Shown: piece after piece, positions 47,995 to 56,899 of the stretch
Layout: every line of letters begins with the position of its first letter
Numbering within the stretch: the first letter of the stretch is position 1
Assembly (NCBI RefSeq): GCF_016463975.1
Contig: NZ_JAEMNX010000014.1
Location: forward strand, 1 to 64,000
DNA: 64,000 nt
Reading direction: 5' to 3'
Source: Marinomonas transparens
GTDB taxonomy: Bacteria; Pseudomonadota; Gammaproteobacteria; Pseudomonadales; Marinomonadaceae
Position numbers and translations under genes: made by a program
The notes under the pieces: generated by a model
Told to the model about the DNA's origin: nothing
The model's database searches: none
Seen by the model: only the letters and a program-made list of their open reading frames with translations

Positions 47995-48644
47995 GTTTCC
48001 CTGTCGTTGTCTTAATTTCTGGCAGCGGTAGTAACTTGCAAGCTTTGATTGACCAAAGCTTGCAAGGAAAGCTCAATATCAACATTGCTGCCGTCATCAG
48101 TAACAAGGCACAAGCTTACGGTTTAGAGCGAGCAACAATAGCAGGCATAGCAACCCATGCTTTAGACCATAAGTTATTCGAAAGCCGCGAAGCCTTCGAC
48201 GCTGAGTTACAAAAGCTTATTGACCAATACCAGCCAAAACTCGTTGTTTTAGCAGGTTTCATGCGTATTCTATCTGAAACATTTGCGAAACATTATGAAG
48301 GTAGAATGCTAAACATTCACCCATCTCTTTTACCAAAGTATAAAGGGCTGAATACCCATCAAAGAGCCATTGATGCAAATGATAAAGAGCATGGTGTTTC
48401 TGTACATTTTGTGAGCCCAGAATTGGACGCCGGAGCTGTTATTTTACAGGCTAGCACTCAGATCGAAAAAAATGACAACGCAGACTCACTTGCCACTAAG
48501 GTGCATACTTTAGAGCACATCATTTACCCTCTGGCGGTAAAATGGTTTAGTGAAGAAAGGTTAACACTCAGTGACGGGGCGGCTTTTTTAGACAATACTA
48601 AGCTACCGGAAAGCGGCGTGCTTTATAACAAAACCCTAGAATAA
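47991..48644 (+). CDS. purN: Phosphoribosylglycinamide formyltransferase
   Basis: A 217-residue GAR transformylase using 10-formyl-THF. Visible are the N-terminal [16 protein letters not shown] phosphate loop and the catalytic triad segment [16 protein letters not shown] with Asp in [10 protein letters not shown]. Translationally coupled to purM. Confidence 0.97.
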   Translation: MSFPVVVLISGSGSNLQALIDQSLQGKLNINIAAVISNKAQAYGLERATIAGIATHALDHKLFESREAFDAELQKLIDQYQPKLVVLAGFMRILSETFAKHYEGRMLNIHPSLLPKYKGLNTHQRAIDANDKEHGVSVHFVSPELDAGAVILQASTQIEKNDNADSLATKVHTLEHIIYPLAVKWFSEERLTLSDGAAFLDNTKLPESGVLYNKTLE

Positions 48645-48662
48645 AGTCAGTTAGGAGAAAGT

Positions 48663-49379
48663 ATGGTCACTCATAAAGTTTCAATGTATTTAATTGCTAC
48701 CTTAATGAGCCTACCCATACTTTCTTTTGCCGCTTCAGAGTCCGATAAAGATACTTTTCTCACACCTTACACGGCGATTTACAGCACGGTCTGGAAAAAA
48801 GGCATCAGTCTAAAAGTCGAAGGAAAACAAACTCTTTCACAAAAAGATGATGGGCTATGGCAATTTCGTTTCACTGCAGAAGCCATGATCGCCTCTTTAG
48901 AAGAAACCTCAAGTTTCAAAGTCCAAAACCATCAAATTCTGCCCTCTGTCTACCAATATAAGAGCAGTGTGCTGGGCAAAAAGAAGCTAGCCACCATTAC
49001 CTTTGACTGGGACAAGATGAGGGTTCGCAATGACATCAAGAATAAACCTTGGCATCTAGCCATTCCACCAAAAACACTCGATAAATTGTCTATACAGCTA
49101 CAAGTAAGACAAGACCTTAAGCTTGGAAAAAATGAATTCAATTATCAAATTGCTGACGGTGGACGGCTAAAAAACTGGCGCTTTGAGCGAGCAGGAAGAG
49201 ATAAGATAGAAACCAGTATTGGTCGCCTTTCTGCGATTAAATTGATCCGCACAGATAAGCTTGAAAGCGGCAAAAGAACCACCTTTTGGTTTTCACCAAA
49301 ACACGATTACTTATTGGTCAAATTGGAACATAAGGAAGATGGGGAATCCTATCGCCTAGACATCGACTCAGTAAAATAA
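48663..49379 (+). CDS. DUF3108 family exported protein
   Basis: A 238-residue protein with a signal peptide (ending near LSFAAS, residue 26) and a DUF3108 body of beta-strand character (YTAIYSTVWKKGISLKVEG, WFSPKHDYLLVKLEHKEDG). The function is unknown. It follows purN by 18 bases with GGAG before its ATG, and purM-purN-DUF3108 is a conserved order. It ends only nine bases from the convergent mobA. Confidence 0.88.
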   Translation: MVTHKVSMYLIATLMSLPILSFAASESDKDTFLTPYTAIYSTVWKKGISLKVEGKQTLSQKDDGLWQFRFTAEAMIASLEETSSFKVQNHQILPSVYQYKSSVLGKKKLATITFDWDKMRVRNDIKNKPWHLAIPPKTLDKLSIQLQVRQDLKLGKNEFNYQIADGGRLKNWRFERAGRDKIETSIGRLSAIKLIRTDKLESGKRTTFWFSPKHDYLLVKLEHKEDGESYRLDIDSVK

Positions 49380-49388
49380 ACACAGCCA

Positions 49389-49967
49389 TTAACTTTTTAA
49401 ATATTCCGATGTATTAATATTGAGCAGCTCACTGGACTTTTCCCATACAACAGGGTGACACCCATAAGCCTCATAAAAAGCCATTACACTATACCCCCTG
49501 CTACTATCTAAGAAAGCTTTCAAAGCATTGACACAGGCTTCAACAGGTAAAACCGCGTGTAATGGATGCAAGCCATTCGAATCTCGCAAATAATGAATTT
49601 TATCAGGCTGTTGCTGGCTAGCTTGCTTAAGTTGCTTAAAAGCTTCCCCTGAAATACAAGGTGTGTCACAGGGCGAAACAAGTAAATGAGATGTAGCTGT
49701 CCTATCAAGACAAGCCAGCAAGCCGCACAAGGGGCCCTTGCCTTGGCAGTCAGCAGAGTCTTTCACCACTTCAAAACCTAGGCTCGCATATTGCTCAAGA
49801 TTCCTATTAGCGTTAACAAAAACAAGATCGACGACCTTAAGCAAAGCCTTACTAACCAATAAGACCATCGGCAAACCTTGGTAAAGCACTAGACCTTTAT
49901 CTTGGCAAGCCATCCGCTCGCCTTTACCGCCAGCCAATATCGCAGCCGATAGTGAGCTAAATTCCAT
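49389..49967 (-). CDS. mobA: Molybdenum cofactor guanylyltransferase
   Basis: A 192-residue nucleotidyltransferase that adds GMP to Mo-molybdopterin to make the MGD cofactor used by NasA. The signature AILAGGKGERM is at about residues 9-19, with the acidic metal-binding SPCDTPC segment near 97-103. It is 23 bases downstream of the YbiB-like gene and probably part of nasA-ybiB-mobA, so the nitrate reductase and its cofactor enzyme are co-expressed. Confidence 0.93.
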   Translation of the reverse strand: MEFSSLSAAILAGGKGERMACQDKGLVLYQGLPMVLLVSKALLKVVDLVFVNANRNLEQYASLGFEVVKDSADCQGKGPLCGLLACLDRTATSHLLVSPCDTPCISGEAFKQLKQASQQQPDKIHYLRDSNGLHPLHAVLPVEACVNALKAFLDSSRGYSVMAFYEAYGCHPVVWEKSSELLNINTSEYLKS

Positions 49968-49990
49968 ACCACCTTCTTTATGAGCTTCTA

Positions 49991-50992
49991 TTAAGCTACC
50001 TTCTGCTCGAAACAGGATTTATTTCGCTGCGCCCAAATTTGATCCGCTAATACAAGACATTCCTCATGGGATTGCACACCATAAATAAGCCCAGCCACCG
50101 ACGCAATGGTTTGTCGAACCGCTTGTTCACCAAATGGGTCTACCTGTTCGCCACTCCAATGCTCACGAAGACGTAAAACGTCTAAATTATGCTTTAATCG
50201 TTTGTGTTCATGTTCGGCTTTCGGCCAACTAGTCCAACTAGCGACACCGTTTTGCCATTTACCCAAAACCACATCACGCTCAGGATTCACCTCTGCCTCA
50301 CCATTCCCCCCGCGAAATACCAAGACGGAAGGGTCACCTAATTGCTCACAGGCCGATAAATGCAGCTCATCATAGCCTCGATGGAACACACCATGCACAC
50401 TATGAGAAGCCGAGAATGGATTCATCATGCGAACCACGGTATTCACTGGAGAGCGCAGCCCTAAGCTATATTTTAAGTCCATCATTTCACCTAGGGTAGA
50501 ATCCACTTTAGCTAAAGGCACATAGGCAAAGTTTTTATGCCCAAGCTCACGCCTAATTTGCTGACGAGAATGGCAAATAGGCAAATCTAATTCACTGATA
50601 GTCTGATCCACATAAATGCGCTCTTCACCCTCAAAAGCATGACCATGCATAACAATCTTAATACCCGTATTAGCCAGAGCCATAGCGGCCAACAAAAACC
50701 AAGGTAACTCATTCCGTTTACCTGCATAGGCAGGCCAATCAAGGTCGACATCGATATTCAGTGCTTCTTTTTTCGCTAAAAATTGGCGGGTGGCCTTGGT
50801 AAAGCCTACTGTCTCTTCCGCCGTTTCTTCACGAATACGAATCAGCATCCAAAACGCACCAGACTGTTCTGGTGCAGCGTCACCAGACAACATTAAAGAC
50901 ATAGCATGCTCGGCTTCTTCCACCGTTAAACTACGTGCGCCTTTTTTGCCTCGCCCTAGAATTTTTATATATTGGGTAAAAGCATTACTCAT
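49991..50992 (-). CDS. ybiB: YbiB-like (TrpD2) glycosyltransferase-family protein
   Basis: A 333-residue protein with the anthranilate phosphoribosyltransferase fold, of the YbiB/TrpD2 group rather than true TrpD: the N-terminal GRGKKGARSLTVEEAEHAMSLM helical domain, HGHAFEGEERIY, RSPVNTVVRMMNPF and GVFHRGYDELH. E. coli YbiB is reported to bind nucleic acids rather than act in Trp synthesis. It overlaps the nasA stop by four bases, so it is coupled to nitrate reductase. The reason for the link is not known. Confidence 0.85.
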   Translation of the reverse strand: MSNAFTQYIKILGRGKKGARSLTVEEAEHAMSLMLSGDAAPEQSGAFWMLIRIREETAEETVGFTKATRQFLAKKEALNIDVDLDWPAYAGKRNELPWFLLAAMALANTGIKIVMHGHAFEGEERIYVDQTISELDLPICHSRQQIRRELGHKNFAYVPLAKVDSTLGEMMDLKYSLGLRSPVNTVVRMMNPFSASHSVHGVFHRGYDELHLSACEQLGDPSVLVFRGGNGEAEVNPERDVVLGKWQNGVASWTSWPKAEHEHKRLKHNLDVLRLREHWSGEQVDPFGEQAVRQTIASVAGLIYGVQSHEECLVLADQIWAQRNKSCFEQKVA

Positions 50993-53673
50993 GCGGACAG
51001 CTCCGTAATAGCAGGTAAAAAGTATTTCAATTCAGGAAGACAAGAACCACAATTAGTGCCACATTTTAGCTGCATTCCAAGTTCCTCAACCGACGTAGCA
51101 CCGGCGGCGACTGCTTTATTAATTTGCTTACTACCGACCTGATAACAGGAACACACAATATCGCCTTTATCCTCAATATTTGCAGGTAAACCCACTAAGA
51201 GAGCCATTCGTTCCTGTTCAGAGACTAGCGAGCGATCAATCAATTTAGACAGCAACCAATCGGTTGATATTGGCTCAGGCTTGTTATGTAAGTACACCAC
51301 AGAAGTTAACTTTTTCCCTTCAATATGCGCTAACCTAATTTGTTGAGTTTTAAGATGGCTATATTCAAGCCATTCGCCAGCCCCCTCTTGGCTCACCTTC
51401 CCTTTCTCTAACAAAGATTGAAGAGAAGACATACTTTCCCCTTTAGACCAAGCCACTTCATAGTAATAACCGATATCTGATGGAATACGGCACCAATAAA
51501 TACAATCCAAATCCATGATGGGATTAATCGACATAATAAAGCCATAACTAATATTGGTTACCGCTTCCAACTTAATTCGTGCATGTTTAGATTCCGGTTG
51601 GCCCGATAAAGGATCCACCAATGATGGAATCAAATTAGAGACAACCGATGCATTTGCAAACTGCTGTGTCCAATGTATTGGCGTGAACACGTTCCCCGGA
51701 GAAACCGCACGGCTAACCTTAGCCTTTAATAAAGCCTCGCCTTGAGGTGAGGTAAGGCGCACCAAGGTTTTATCTTCGATCCCCAGCTGATTAGCATCCT
51801 TGGGATGAATTTCCACATAAGGCTGATCAGTATGCTTAGTCAACAGGGCTGCATCCCCCGTTCTCGTCATGGTATGCCATTGATCTCTTACCCGACCAGT
51901 ATTCAAAACAAAGGGCCACTCACTAGTCGGTGCATTAACTGGTTTTTTCGGTGTTACAGGAATAAATCGAGCCCGGCTATCAGGGGTAAAAAAACGTCCG
52001 TCCTCAAACATCCGCTTTGTGCCTTCAGGGCGACCTTTAGGGACAGGCCATTGAACAGGCACCAGATTCTCATACTCATCTTTATTGATGCTGCTGAAAT
52101 GACCAATGTCGAAATCTCGTTTGCCGTTATTCTCAAAAGCTGACAGGGCGGCGTGTTCTGCAAAAATTTCACAAGGTGTTCGAAAAGCAAAAGCATCTCT
52201 GAACCCCAACGTTTTAGCCACTTCACAAATCGCCCACCAATCATGCTTTGCTTCTCCCGGCGCAGGCAATAAGCCGCGCTGACGAGAGATTCTTCGTTCT
52301 GAATTCGTGACTGTGCCGTCTTTTTCACTCCAGCCAGTCGCAGGTAATAGAACATCTGCCATGGCCGTGGTATCAGTATGTGCTTTACAGTCGCTAACAA
52401 TCACCAGCTCACACTTTTCTAATGCCCGTCGAACCTGTGCGGTATCCGGCAAACTCACCATAGGGTTAGTAGACATAATCCACACCACTTTGACCTTGCC
52501 CTCTTCTATGGCTTGAAATAAGTCTACGGCTTTCAAGCCATTTTCTGTTGCCATATTTGGCGCTTGCCAAAAACGCTGCACCAAATCCTGTGCACCCGGC
52601 GTAGCAAAATCCATATGGGCAGCTAACTGATTTGCTAAACCACCCACTTCCCGTCCACCCATAGCATTAGGTTGTCCGGTAATCGAAAATGGCCCTGCGC
52701 CTTCTTTGCCTATTCTCCCTGTGGCGAGATGACAATTAATAATCGCGTTACATTTATCAACACCAGACGAAGACTGGTTCACCCCTTGAGAATAAAAAGT
52801 GACTGTTTTTGCCGTATCGCTCCACCAGTTGGCTAAAATCATCACTTCCTGTTCACTAACGCCGCAAAAATCCGCTGTGGAAATAAGGTTTGGAGTCGAT
52901 TCGTTGGCTTGATTTAGCGCTTCTTTAAAGCCATTGGTATGATCCGCAATAAAATCACTATCAAGAATGCCCGCTTGCACAGAGTGTTGTAATAGAAAAG
53001 AAAAAATAGCGGCATCCGTTCCTGGATTAATGGCTAGATGCAAATCGGCAATATCACAGGTTGCGGTTTTCCTAGGGTCAACCACCACCACTTTCATATT
53101 GGGACGTCGTTGCTTGGCAGCAGCAATCCGCTGATACAAAACTGGATGTGTCCAAGCAGCGTTGGAGCCGACCATAATCAGCAAGTCACAGAGTTCTAGG
53201 TCTTCGTAATTACAAGGCACGGTATCAGAACCAAATGCACGCTTATAACCCACTACCGCAGATGCCATACAGAGGCGAGAGTTAGTATCTACGTTGGCAG
53301 TACCAATAAAACCTTTGGCGAGCTTATTCGCGACATAATAGTCTTCGGTAAGAATCTGGCCTGATAGATAAAAAGCAAAGGCATCTGGCCCATGCGTTTT
53401 CACCACATCGGCAATCTTGCTGCTGATAGTATCAATTGCTTCTGACCAAGAAACAGCATGGCCTTCGACCATAGGTGAGAGCAAACGATCATTCGATTGA
53501 ATCGTTTGAGCAAGACTGCTTCCTTTGACACACAAACGGCCAAAATTGGCTGGATGGCTGTTATCGCCTGAAACAGGAGGTACCGCTCCTCCCACTTGAC
53601 TTGGAAGCGTGAAATTCACACCGCAGCCTACGCCACAATATGGGCAAGTTGTCTTGCTGGTTGTCGCTGTCAT
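50989..53673 (-). CDS. nasA: Assimilatory nitrate reductase catalytic subunit
   Basis: An 894-residue cytoplasmic molybdoenzyme reducing nitrate to nitrite. The N-terminal 4Fe-4S ligands are in CPYCGVGCGV and LCVKGSSL. The Mo-bis-MGD domain and a molydopterin dinucleotide-binding domain follow. The C-terminal BFD-type 2Fe-2S domain has ligands in CSCYQVG and CGTNCGSC (about 838-885), giving an electron-entry site. Start at the ATG at 53673 with AAAGGAT eight bases upstream. It has its own leader with a sigma-54 promoter and attenuator, and is followed by ybiB and mobA. Confidence 0.96.
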   Translation of the reverse strand: MTATTSKTTCPYCGVGCGVNFTLPSQVGGAVPPVSGDNSHPANFGRLCVKGSSLAQTIQSNDRLLSPMVEGHAVSWSEAIDTISSKIADVVKTHGPDAFAFYLSGQILTEDYYVANKLAKGFIGTANVDTNSRLCMASAVVGYKRAFGSDTVPCNYEDLELCDLLIMVGSNAAWTHPVLYQRIAAAKQRRPNMKVVVVDPRKTATCDIADLHLAINPGTDAAIFSFLLQHSVQAGILDSDFIADHTNGFKEALNQANESTPNLISTADFCGVSEQEVMILANWWSDTAKTVTFYSQGVNQSSSGVDKCNAIINCHLATGRIGKEGAGPFSITGQPNAMGGREVGGLANQLAAHMDFATPGAQDLVQRFWQAPNMATENGLKAVDLFQAIEEGKVKVVWIMSTNPMVSLPDTAQVRRALEKCELVIVSDCKAHTDTTAMADVLLPATGWSEKDGTVTNSERRISRQRGLLPAPGEAKHDWWAICEVAKTLGFRDAFAFRTPCEIFAEHAALSAFENNGKRDFDIGHFSSINKDEYENLVPVQWPVPKGRPEGTKRMFEDGRFFTPDSRARFIPVTPKKPVNAPTSEWPFVLNTGRVRDQWHTMTRTGDAALLTKHTDQPYVEIHPKDANQLGIEDKTLVRLTSPQGEALLKAKVSRAVSPGNVFTPIHWTQQFANASVVSNLIPSLVDPLSGQPESKHARIKLEAVTNISYGFIMSINPIMDLDCIYWCRIPSDIGYYYEVAWSKGESMSSLQSLLEKGKVSQEGAGEWLEYSHLKTQQIRLAHIEGKKLTSVVYLHNKPEPISTDWLLSKLIDRSLVSEQERMALLVGLPANIEDKGDIVCSCYQVGSKQINKAVAAGATSVEELGMQLKCGTNCGSCLPELKYFLPAITELSA

Positions 53674-53688
53674 AGGAATCCTTTGAAC

Positions 53689-53731
53689 AAAAAAAGCCCA
53701 AGCCCCTTTTATAGAAAGAGACTTGGGCTTC
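53689..53731 (-). terminator. Leader terminator (attenuator) of nasA
   Basis: AAGCCCAAG / CTTGGGCTT stem with a smaller internal CTTT/AAAG stem and a run of T on the minus strand, ending only about 15 bases before the nasA start. A terminator inside the leader, in front of the gene, is the mark of attenuation or antitermination control. Confidence 0.8.
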
Positions 53732-53763
53732 GTTGCCTTTTGTAATATCTGTACGCTTTATGA

Positions 53764-53783
53764 GTCAACCATCATCGGTTCAC
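53764..53783 (-). promoter_or_regulatory. Six-base-loop hairpin in the nasA leader (candidate NasT site)
   Basis: On the minus strand, GTGAACC-GATGAT-GGTTGAC pairs with one mismatch and leaves a six-base loop GATGAT. ANTAR-protein targets are hairpins with six-base loops carrying A at position 1 and G at position 4; here only G4 matches. It lies about 35 bases before the leader terminator. Confidence 0.5.
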
Positions 53784-53806
53784 GGTGCTACAGTTAATAC
53801 TAATAA

Positions 53807-53823
53807 AGCAATATTCAAGCCAA
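53807..53823 (-). promoter_or_regulatory. Sigma-54 (-24/-12) promoter of nasA
   Basis: On the minus strand TTGGCTTGAATATTGCT: GG and GC exactly 10 bases apart, with TTGGC and TTGC both matching the RpoN consensus. The start site would be near 53796, giving a leader of about 120 bases. Confidence 0.75.
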
Positions 53824-53911
53824 ATAAAAAACGACAACATATAAAATAAAAGTCTTTTATATCAGTTAGTTAAAAAAAACTCTTTGCATTAATCAATATC
53901 CGCTATTAAAA

Positions 53912-53928
53912 CGCACACATGAGGTGCA
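53912..53928 (-). promoter_or_regulatory. Probable NtrC-binding site upstream of nasA
   Basis: On the minus strand TGCACC-TCATG-TGTGCG, close to the NtrC dyad TGCACC-N5-GGTGCA with two mismatches in the right half. It is about 100 bases upstream of the sigma-54 promoter, the usual enhancer distance. Confidence 0.55.
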
Positions 53929-53948
53929 TCACGCACATTGAATACACA

Positions 53949-54272
53949 CTAGCAGCGCAAAAAAACCTCATCTCCCTCAAGCTTCGCTGCCCATGCAGGA
54001 ATCTTTAGATCATCTTCTAAGCACTGGCCAGAAGATAGATCAAAATGCTGTTTATACAATGGGCTCGCAACGACCCATTGATCTTGAAGGTGACCAACCA
54101 AACCGCGAGACAATACATTAGCTTTACCAATAGGATCCCAATTGGCAATGGCGAAGACCTTTTCTTCAGACTCAGGTACATAAAAGAGTGCGACCTGTTC
54201 ACCATTAACCATAGCGGCCACACCAGCACCGACAACAAGGTCGCTTTGCTTACATACTAATTTCCACTGCAT
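53949..54272 (-). CDS. nirD: Nitrite reductase small subunit
   Basis: The 107-residue small subunit of NADH-dependent assimilatory nitrite reductase, a Rieske-fold protein that lacks the Cys/His cluster ligands, as is normal for NirD. It starts ten bases after nirB. Confidence 0.93.
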   Translation of the reverse strand: MQWKLVCKQSDLVVGAGVAAMVNGEQVALFYVPESEEKVFAIANWDPIGKANVLSRGLVGHLQDQWVVASPLYKQHFDLSSGQCLEDDLKIPAWAAKLEGDEVFLRC

Positions 54273-54282
54273 CTTTTATCTC

Positions 54283-56841
54283 CTAGCCCACTTTCATGAT
54301 CAATTGCTGCTTTTCTGCTTCTGTTGCAGGACGTACTTGATCACGCTCTTCAACAAATACCACGTTGTCATCACTACCTTCGTAGTTAACAAACTGGCGG
54401 AAGTTCTTTAATGCTTCTTGATCTTTTAATGTGCTTTTCCATTCACACTGAAAAGTATCCGTCACCAACTGCATTTGTGCTTCCAATTCATTACAAATCC
54501 CCAATTTATCGTCAATCACAACAGACTTAAGATACTCTAGCCCGCCCTCTAAACCGTCCATCCAAACAGAAGTACGCTGTAAACGGTCAGCGGTTTTGGT
54601 ATAAAACATCAGGACACGGTCGATGTATTTCACCAAGGTTTCGTCATCAAGGTCCGTGGCGAATAAATCCCCATGACGAGGTTTCATACCACCGTTACCG
54701 CACACATATAAATTCCAGCCACCTTCAGTAGCAATCACCCCGATATCTTTACTTTGAGCTTCAGCACATTCTCGTGTACAACCAGAAACAGCAAATTTGA
54801 TCTTATGGGGCGAACGCAGCCCCTTGTAGCGATTTTCTAAATCAATCGCCATGGTCATGCTGTCATTCACACCATAGCGGCACCAAGTACTCCCAACGCA
54901 GGACTTGACGGTACGTAAAGACTTGCCATAGGCTTGCCCTGTTTCAAACCCAGCCGCCACCAATTTACCCCAAATATCTGGCAGTTGATTGAGAGTGGCA
55001 CCAAATAAATCGATACGCTGACCACCAGTTATCTTGGTATATAAGTTATATTCCTTCGCCACTTGCCCCAATACGATCAATTTATCTGCGGTAATTTCGC
55101 CACCAGGAATACGCGGTACAATCGAATAAGTACCGTCTTTTTGCATATTGGCAAGGAACCTATCATTAGTATCCTGTAGGCTAATATGTTCTTTCTTCAG
55201 AACATATTCATTCCACACACTGGCTAATATCGAACCCACCGCAGGTTTGCAAATTTCACAGCCATGACCCTTACCATGTTGAGCAATCAAATCAGCAAAG
55301 GTTTTAATGCCTTCGACCTTAACCAAGTTGTATAAATCTTGGCGAGTGTAAGGAAAGTGCTCACAAATATCCGTACTCACTTCCACACCCAAGGCAAGTA
55401 ATTCGTTATCGACGACCTTTTTCAACAATGCTGCGCAACCACCACAACCTGTCGCCGCTTTAGTAACGCCTTTCACATCCCCCACCGACAAGGCACCATT
55501 GCACACGGCATCACTGATATCTTGCTTGGACACATTATGGCAACTGCAAATAGAGGCCGTCGCGGGCAGAGCATCTACACCTAATGCCGCTGGTGCACCA
55601 TCCGTAACAGGCAGAATCAAAGACGAAGCCGACTCAGGAAGGTCAATCGCATTCAAATAATATTGCAACAAGGTATCGTAATAGCTGTTATCACCAACCA
55701 ATACGGCACCCAGTAATTTCTTACCGTCTTCCGATACCACCATTTTACGATAGCTCTGGCTTAGCTCATCCTGATAGACAAAGACCTTACAACCTTGTGA
55801 CTGGGCATGGGCATCACCGACAGAACCCACATCACACCCTAAAAGTTTAAGTTTGGTGCTCATATCGGCACCAGTGAAGGCAAGACTTTCATCGCCTAAC
55901 AAATGGCCGGCAGCGGCTTTCGCCATGGTATAACCCGGCGCCACAAGACCATAGATACGGTTATTCCACAGGGCACACTCACCGATAGAATAAATGTCTT
56001 TATCACTGGTTTGACAATGATTGTTAATGGTTATGCCACCACGTTCACCCATTTCAAGACCCGATTGCTTTGCCAAGGCGTCTTGAGGACGAATCCCCGC
56101 AGAGAATAAGATCAAATCGGTTTCAAGGTGAGTACCATCAGCAAAGTTCATTCGATGGAAAGCCGCCTCACCATCGACAATCTCTTGTGTTGCGGTGTCG
56201 GTATAGACTTTCACATCCAGACCTTCGATCATTTCCTTAAGAACACTACCACCCTTCTCGTCTAACTGTACTGGCATTAAACGTGGCGCAAATTCAACCA
56301 CACTGGTTTCAAGGCCAAGATTTTTTAGCGCATTGGCCGCTTCTAAGCCCAATAAACCGCCACCAACTACCGTACCTCGGGTAACTTTTTTCGCACAATC
56401 TCGAATAGCATCCAAGTCCTCTAGGGTACGATAAACAAACGTATTCTCGCGTTTATGACCCGGAATGGGAGGAACAAAAGGATAAGAGCCTGTCGCTAAA
56501 ACCAGCTTGTCATAGGCTAATGTTTCACCATTTTGTAATCGTAATGTTTTTTCTGACCGATCAATTTCTGTCACCAAGCTGTTGGTGAAATAACGTACAC
56601 CATTATCGTCGTATAGTGTGCCATCGGTCATGGCTAACTCTGCCGCCCCCTTTCCAGTAAAATATTCACTTAGGTGGACTCGGTCATAGGCCAAATGTGG
56701 CTCTTCGCCAAAAACGGTAATTTGAAAATTTTCATGGCCACCTTGAGCAATTATTTGCTCTACAAAGTGATGGCCTACCATGCCGTTACCCACCACAACA
56801 AGGTGTGGTTTTGCGGTTGAAAAAGCGATTCGAGTTGTCAT
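54283..56841 (-). CDS. nirB: Nitrite reductase (NADH) large subunit
   Basis: An 852-residue cytoplasmic sirohaem enzyme reducing nitrite to ammonium. It has an N-terminal FAD/NAD domain (VVGNGMVGHHFVEQII; NAD motif VVGGGLLGLEAANAL), a BFD-type 2Fe-2S domain (CSCHNVSK and CGGC), a ferredoxin-like half domain and a C-terminal sirohaem/4Fe-4S domain with ligands in CVGSTWC and CTRECAEAQ. Upstream is a separate FAD reductase gene. Confidence 0.97.
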   Translation of the reverse strand: MTTRIAFSTAKPHLVVVGNGMVGHHFVEQIIAQGGHENFQITVFGEEPHLAYDRVHLSEYFTGKGAAELAMTDGTLYDDNGVRYFTNSLVTEIDRSEKTLRLQNGETLAYDKLVLATGSYPFVPPIPGHKRENTFVYRTLEDLDAIRDCAKKVTRGTVVGGGLLGLEAANALKNLGLETSVVEFAPRLMPVQLDEKGGSVLKEMIEGLDVKVYTDTATQEIVDGEAAFHRMNFADGTHLETDLILFSAGIRPQDALAKQSGLEMGERGGITINNHCQTSDKDIYSIGECALWNNRIYGLVAPGYTMAKAAAGHLLGDESLAFTGADMSTKLKLLGCDVGSVGDAHAQSQGCKVFVYQDELSQSYRKMVVSEDGKKLLGAVLVGDNSYYDTLLQYYLNAIDLPESASSLILPVTDGAPAALGVDALPATASICSCHNVSKQDISDAVCNGALSVGDVKGVTKAATGCGGCAALLKKVVDNELLALGVEVSTDICEHFPYTRQDLYNLVKVEGIKTFADLIAQHGKGHGCEICKPAVGSILASVWNEYVLKKEHISLQDTNDRFLANMQKDGTYSIVPRIPGGEITADKLIVLGQVAKEYNLYTKITGGQRIDLFGATLNQLPDIWGKLVAAGFETGQAYGKSLRTVKSCVGSTWCRYGVNDSMTMAIDLENRYKGLRSPHKIKFAVSGCTRECAEAQSKDIGVIATEGGWNLYVCGNGGMKPRHGDLFATDLDDETLVKYIDRVLMFYTKTADRLQRTSVWMDGLEGGLEYLKSVVIDDKLGICNELEAQMQLVTDTFQCEWKSTLKDQEALKNFRQFVNYEGSDDNVVFVEERDQVRPATEAEKQQLIMKVG

Positions 56842-56899
56842 TATCTATTCCTCTTGCTGTCTACGCGCCAAAAGGCTGGCAACATCTAAAACGATCTAC

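Noticed and set aside
51954..52400. 148-codon frame inside nasA in another minus frame
   Set aside because: Alternative frame of a well-supported gene, without motif or start signal.
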